Positions 61,301-64,000 of a stretch of DNA of 64,000 bases are shown here, piece by piece; position 1 is the first letter of the stretch; each line of letters begins with the position of its first letter. The position numbers and the translations under genes are program-made. Under the pieces are notes generated by a model. It saw only the letters and a list, made by a program, of their open reading frames with translations, was not told the origin of the DNA and ran no database searches. The stretch comes from Mya arenaria. Lineage: Eukaryota; Mollusca; Bivalvia; Myida; Myidae. The stretch spans positions 41,780,429-41,844,428 of the forward strand of contig NC_069130.1 in assembly GCF_026914265.1 (NCBI RefSeq), in the 5' to 3' direction.

Positions 61301-62755
61301 AATATTACAAGACGCTTAGTACAGAAGATTAGTAACAGCATTGTCATAAGGCGCTTGTTGCAGAAGTTAAGAAGCAGCATTATCACAAGACATAAACAAC
61401 GTTGCAAGCGCTTTTTGGTGAAATGCACAAAAGCTCGTTTTCTACCTCAATGTTTCCACAAATTGATAGCTATATAGATATGCAAGAAAAAATATCAAGC
61501 ATGTGTTTCCGGTCCGGATCGAATTTCCGACCCTCGGGCACGCTGCGTGGACGGTTACTCGGCAAGCCTCGTTACCTGGCAACGCAGGTGCCCTCGGGTC
61601 GGATTTTTGTATCCAGACCGGAAATACATGATTAAAATATTTTCTTGCATATCTAAATTTATCAATTTTAACTTTTGTACAATTACACCAAAAAGCGCGT
61701 GCCACGTTGTTTACTGACGTCATAGAGCGTAATATTTTTATAGCTAAAATAGCGTTCTTAACGATTAATTATTTTCAATATTAATTTAAATTCTTGCAAA
61801 CATATATATTTGATTGCGCTTTATTAAAATGGCAAATATATTTTTCATAAACCATACAATAAATGAAATAAGAAGTGGCGCGTTGTTGCGCGTGACTCAT
61901 CTTACATGGGGTATGTAAGATATTTTTTTCCAGCACTGGTCACATGACCGGAAACACACGTCCGGTATGCAAGAAACTTCTATTCTAGCACACCGGATAG
62001 GCATTTCCGGTGAATTCAGCCGTACTGGAATAATAATATCTGTCATGTGTTCCCGTTCCGGATAGAAAAATCCGACCCGAGGGCACCTGCGTTGCCAGGT
62101 AACGAGGCTTGCCGAGTTACCGGCTACGCAGCGTGCCCGAGGGTCGGATTTTTCTATCCAGAACGGCCACACATGATAAGATATTTTTTCTTGCATAACT
62201 TTAATTACATTTTTTGTCAAGAAAATACATAAGAAAGCGCGTTTTTGTACATTTCACCAAACAGCGCGTCGATGATGTTTACTGACGTCATGACGCGAAA
62301 TAAGCTGTATTCACCGCATACGTCAATAAGTTCCTTCGATATCACGTCTTTTAAGGGTTCCGACCCTCGGGCACGCTGCGTTGCCAGATAACTCGGCAAG
62401 CCTCGTTACCTGGCAACGCAGGTGCCCTCGCGTCGGATTTTTCTATCCTGAACGGGACAAATGACAGATGTTATTATTCCAGCACGGCTGACGTCACCGA
62501 AAATGCCTATCCGGTGTGCTAGAAATACAGAGTTTCAACACTATCTAACTTCCTTAACGAAAGTTAGTGGGCGGAAACCATGTTTCTTTCTTAGACACAG
62601 TGACCTACACCCTACTTCTCATCACAGCCCTAAGCTAGCTCTTTACATAAGCCACCATACACACAGTATCATCCATATACGTCAATTTGATCAAAAACGT
62701 CTCTTACCTTCCTTCAATATCTCCCCTTCGTTCTCAGCACTGAGCTTGAAATCGT
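58312..62755 (-). CDS. NACHT NTPase with LRR-like C-terminus (NLR-like), 5' end missing
   Basis: The large 3' exon (58312-60608) joins a 48-bp exon (62708-62755) in agreeing phase, reading DFKLSAENEGEILKEG then LRLRLANHYRTTL. The NACHT domain has Walker A GEPGNGKST, Walker B LIIADGLDEW and the sensor-like LLTTTRPWRM, followed by winged-helix-type sequence (HFSFFHKTLQEFLAALHL). The last 240 residues form an irregular leucine-rich region (LKVVSLWRR, LEYLSILGDN, LQRVELNS, LQRLEIWGADLGEL). NACHT proteins of this kind oligomerise on NTP binding and serve as innate immune sensors; that role is inferred from family. Upstream exons (any CARD or DEATH domain) lie beyond 62755, possibly outside the window. 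The 3' exon has no interruption. Confidence 0.88.
60721..61046. mobile_element. MITE-like element with GGCCTAAAAAAA ends
   Basis: Left end GGGCCTAAAAAAAATAATTG then TTTGGTTAGGGTTAC; the right end is its approximate reverse complement (GTAACCCGAACCAAATGTAT...AGGCC). It carries GGTAGGGTAGGTAGG and GTAGGTAGGGTCGGG inside. Lies in the intron of the NACHT gene. Confidence 0.65.
61047..61395. repeat. 39-bp tandem repeat, about nine copies
   Basis: Unit AAGACGCTTGGTACAGAAGATAAG then AGGCAGCAATATTAC; left copies are more diverged. The triplet-multiple period yields a repetitive minus-strand frame (LIFCTKRLVTMLL) that looks incidental. Confidence 0.85.
61394..61722. mobile_element. Fold-back element 1 (~329-bp palindrome)
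   Basis: The whole segment is an imperfect inverted repeat: outer parts AAACAACGTTGCAAGCGCTT / AAGCGCGTGCCACGTTGTTT pair, as do TTTCCGGTCCGGAT / TCCAGACCGGAAA. The centre 61527-61602 is a strong hairpin (CCGACCCTCGGGCAC...GTGCCCTCGGGTCGG). No coding capacity. Confidence 0.8.
61985..62522. mobile_element. Fold-back element 2 (~538-bp inverted repeat with two internal hairpins)
   Basis: Arms of about 163 bp (61985-62147 and 62360-62522) are inverted copies (CTAGCACACCGGATAGGC... / ...GCCTATCCGGTGTGCTAG). Each arm contains the same 76-bp hairpin module as element 1 (62072-62147 and 62360-62436). The spacer holds GCGCG and TGACGTCA motifs shared with element 1. Confidence 0.8.
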
Positions 62756-63100
62756 CTGTTTGCAGCTGTCAACAAAACAGATCAAGACATTAAGCATCCC
62801 ATTATTGAAAGGCTATTTTGTAAAATAATATAATGACAAAATTTTAACGGAAAACAATTTTACAATATTAGAATTTTGTAGAATGTGTAAATAAAACTAT
62901 TTCTTATCTCGTGATCACGACCAAATTACTCGTTCCCACGACTTGCATGTTGTTGCCACGACTTAATAATTTCGAGGCCACCACTTCGTTCGTTTAAGAC
63001 GTGGGAGGGTTCAGACCAGTTGACGATTTGTGTCATGGGTCTGTAACGGTCGTGACCCATTGGTACGCTACCTTGGTTTGGTCTCGCTTCTAATAAGGTC
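62756..63100. other. Non-coding flank, no exon recognised
   Basis: No further exon of the minus-strand NACHT gene could be recognised here. Confidence 0.35.
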
Positions 63101-63104
63101 AAAT

Positions 63105-64000
63105 AGGGACTCCCACCTACACTTAAGTCCGGTGATCTAATTAGGTACATGGTCAAATAGGGGACCCACCTACACCAAAGTCAGGTGATCTAATTAGGAG
63201 CAAGGTCAAATAGGGACCCACACTTACACTAAAGTCAGGTGATCTAATTAGGTGCACAGTCAAATAGGGACCCCCATCTTCACTGAAGTCCGGTGATCTA
63301 ATTAGGTGCAAGGTTAAATAGGGACCTACACTAAAATCCGGTGATCTAATTAGGTGCAAGGTTAAATAGGGACCTACACTGAAGTCCGGTGATCTAATTA
63401 GGTGCAAGGTTAAATAGGGACCTACACTAAAGTCCGGTGATCTAATAAGGTGGATCAAATAGGGCCCAAACCTTCACTAAAGTCCGGTGATCTAATTAAG
63501 TGCAAGGTAAAATATGGACCCCCACCTACACTAAAGTAAGGTGCTCTAATTAGGTGCAAGGTAATATACGGACCCCCACCTACACTAAAGTCTGGTGATT
63601 TAATAAGGTGGATCAAATAGGGCCCCGACCAACACTAAAGTTTGTTGATCTAATTAAGTGGAGGGTGAAATAGGGACCCCACCTTCACAAAAGTCCAGTG
63701 CACGGTCAAATAGGGCCCCGACCTACACTAAAGTCAGGTGATCTAATTAAGTGCACGGTCAAATAGAGACCCCGCCTACACTAAAGTCAGGTGATCTAAT
63801 TAAGTGCACGGTCAAATAGAGACCCCGCCTACACTAAAGTCAGGTGATCTAATTAAGTGCACGGTCAAATAGAGACCCCACCTTCACTAAAGTCAGGTGA
63901 TCTAATTAAGTGGATCAAATAGGGACCCCCACCTACACTTAAGTCCGGTGATCTTATTAAGTGGATCAAATAAGGACTCCCACATACACTAAAGTCTGTT
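63105..64000. repeat. 48-53 bp minisatellite cut by the window edge
   Basis: Unit CTAAAGTCAGGTGATCTAAT then TAAGTGCACGGTCAAATAGAGACCCCGCCTACA, with shorter 48-bp versions at 63290-63440. These give an incidental minus-strand repeat HLIRSPDFSVGPYLTL. About 17 copies are visible. Confidence 0.92.

Noticed and set aside
61225-61428. Repeat peptide LIFCTKRLVTMLL on the minus strand
   Set aside because: Follows from the 39-bp period of a tandem repeat in an intron; no start context or conservation signal.

Overview
The window is animal nuclear DNA, most probably from a bivalve mollusc. It is AT-rich, its genes carry GT/AG introns, and the protein-coding parts are metazoan: CDC25 phosphatase, PUS3 pseudouridine synthase and a NACHT receptor-like protein. 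The repeats are of kinds familiar from bivalves: tRNA-headed SINEs, TTAA-flanked MITEs and Helitron-like 'pearl' elements with a (GTCC)n stretch and tandem cores. The clade assignment is inference; no species can be named.

Layout. (1) 0.9-13.1 kb: three tandem units of about 3.9 kb, each with a minus-strand CDC25 gene. Units 2 and 3 carry complete four-exon, 300-residue genes that are almost identical. Unit 1 is a remnant: it has only exons 1-2, with a 26-bp deletion, and is split from unit 2 by a 1.77-kb 5'-truncated LINE with an 8-bp target duplication. (2) 13.1-18.3 kb: a plus-strand gene with a Cys/His cluster and a long low-complexity tail, looking like a transcription regulator, not recognised, and with two frame breaks. 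(3) 18.3-26.7 kb: no clear gene; a poly-G tract, perfect hairpins, a LINE with an inverted 5' segment, a MITE and a SINE with an intact 13-bp target duplication. (4) 26.75-39.06 kb: PUS3 on the plus strand in at least 11 recognisable exons. It carries an in-frame TAG in the first recognised exon, an early TGA followed by 91 open codons, and one expected exon that cannot be found. Its introns hold Helitron-like elements rich in nuclear-receptor DR1 motifs. (5) 40-57 kb: gene-poor, with four minisatellite arrays (46, 37, 57 and about 26 bp periods), a 741-bp TTAA MITE and a fossil DIRS-like tyrosine-recombinase retroelement. (6) 58.3-62.8 kb: a minus-strand NACHT/LRR-like gene, 5' end outside the window, whose intron holds a MITE, a 39-bp repeat array and large fold-back palindromes. 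(7) 63.1-64 kb: another minisatellite running off the end.

No operon-like cooperation is evident. The notable themes are recent local amplification and decay of a cell-cycle phosphatase gene, an apparently damaged PUS3 locus, and repeats that spread regulatory-like motifs or strong secondary structure into introns. All exon boundaries were set by eye from splice consensus, reading frame and knowledge of the families; no alignment or database search was run.
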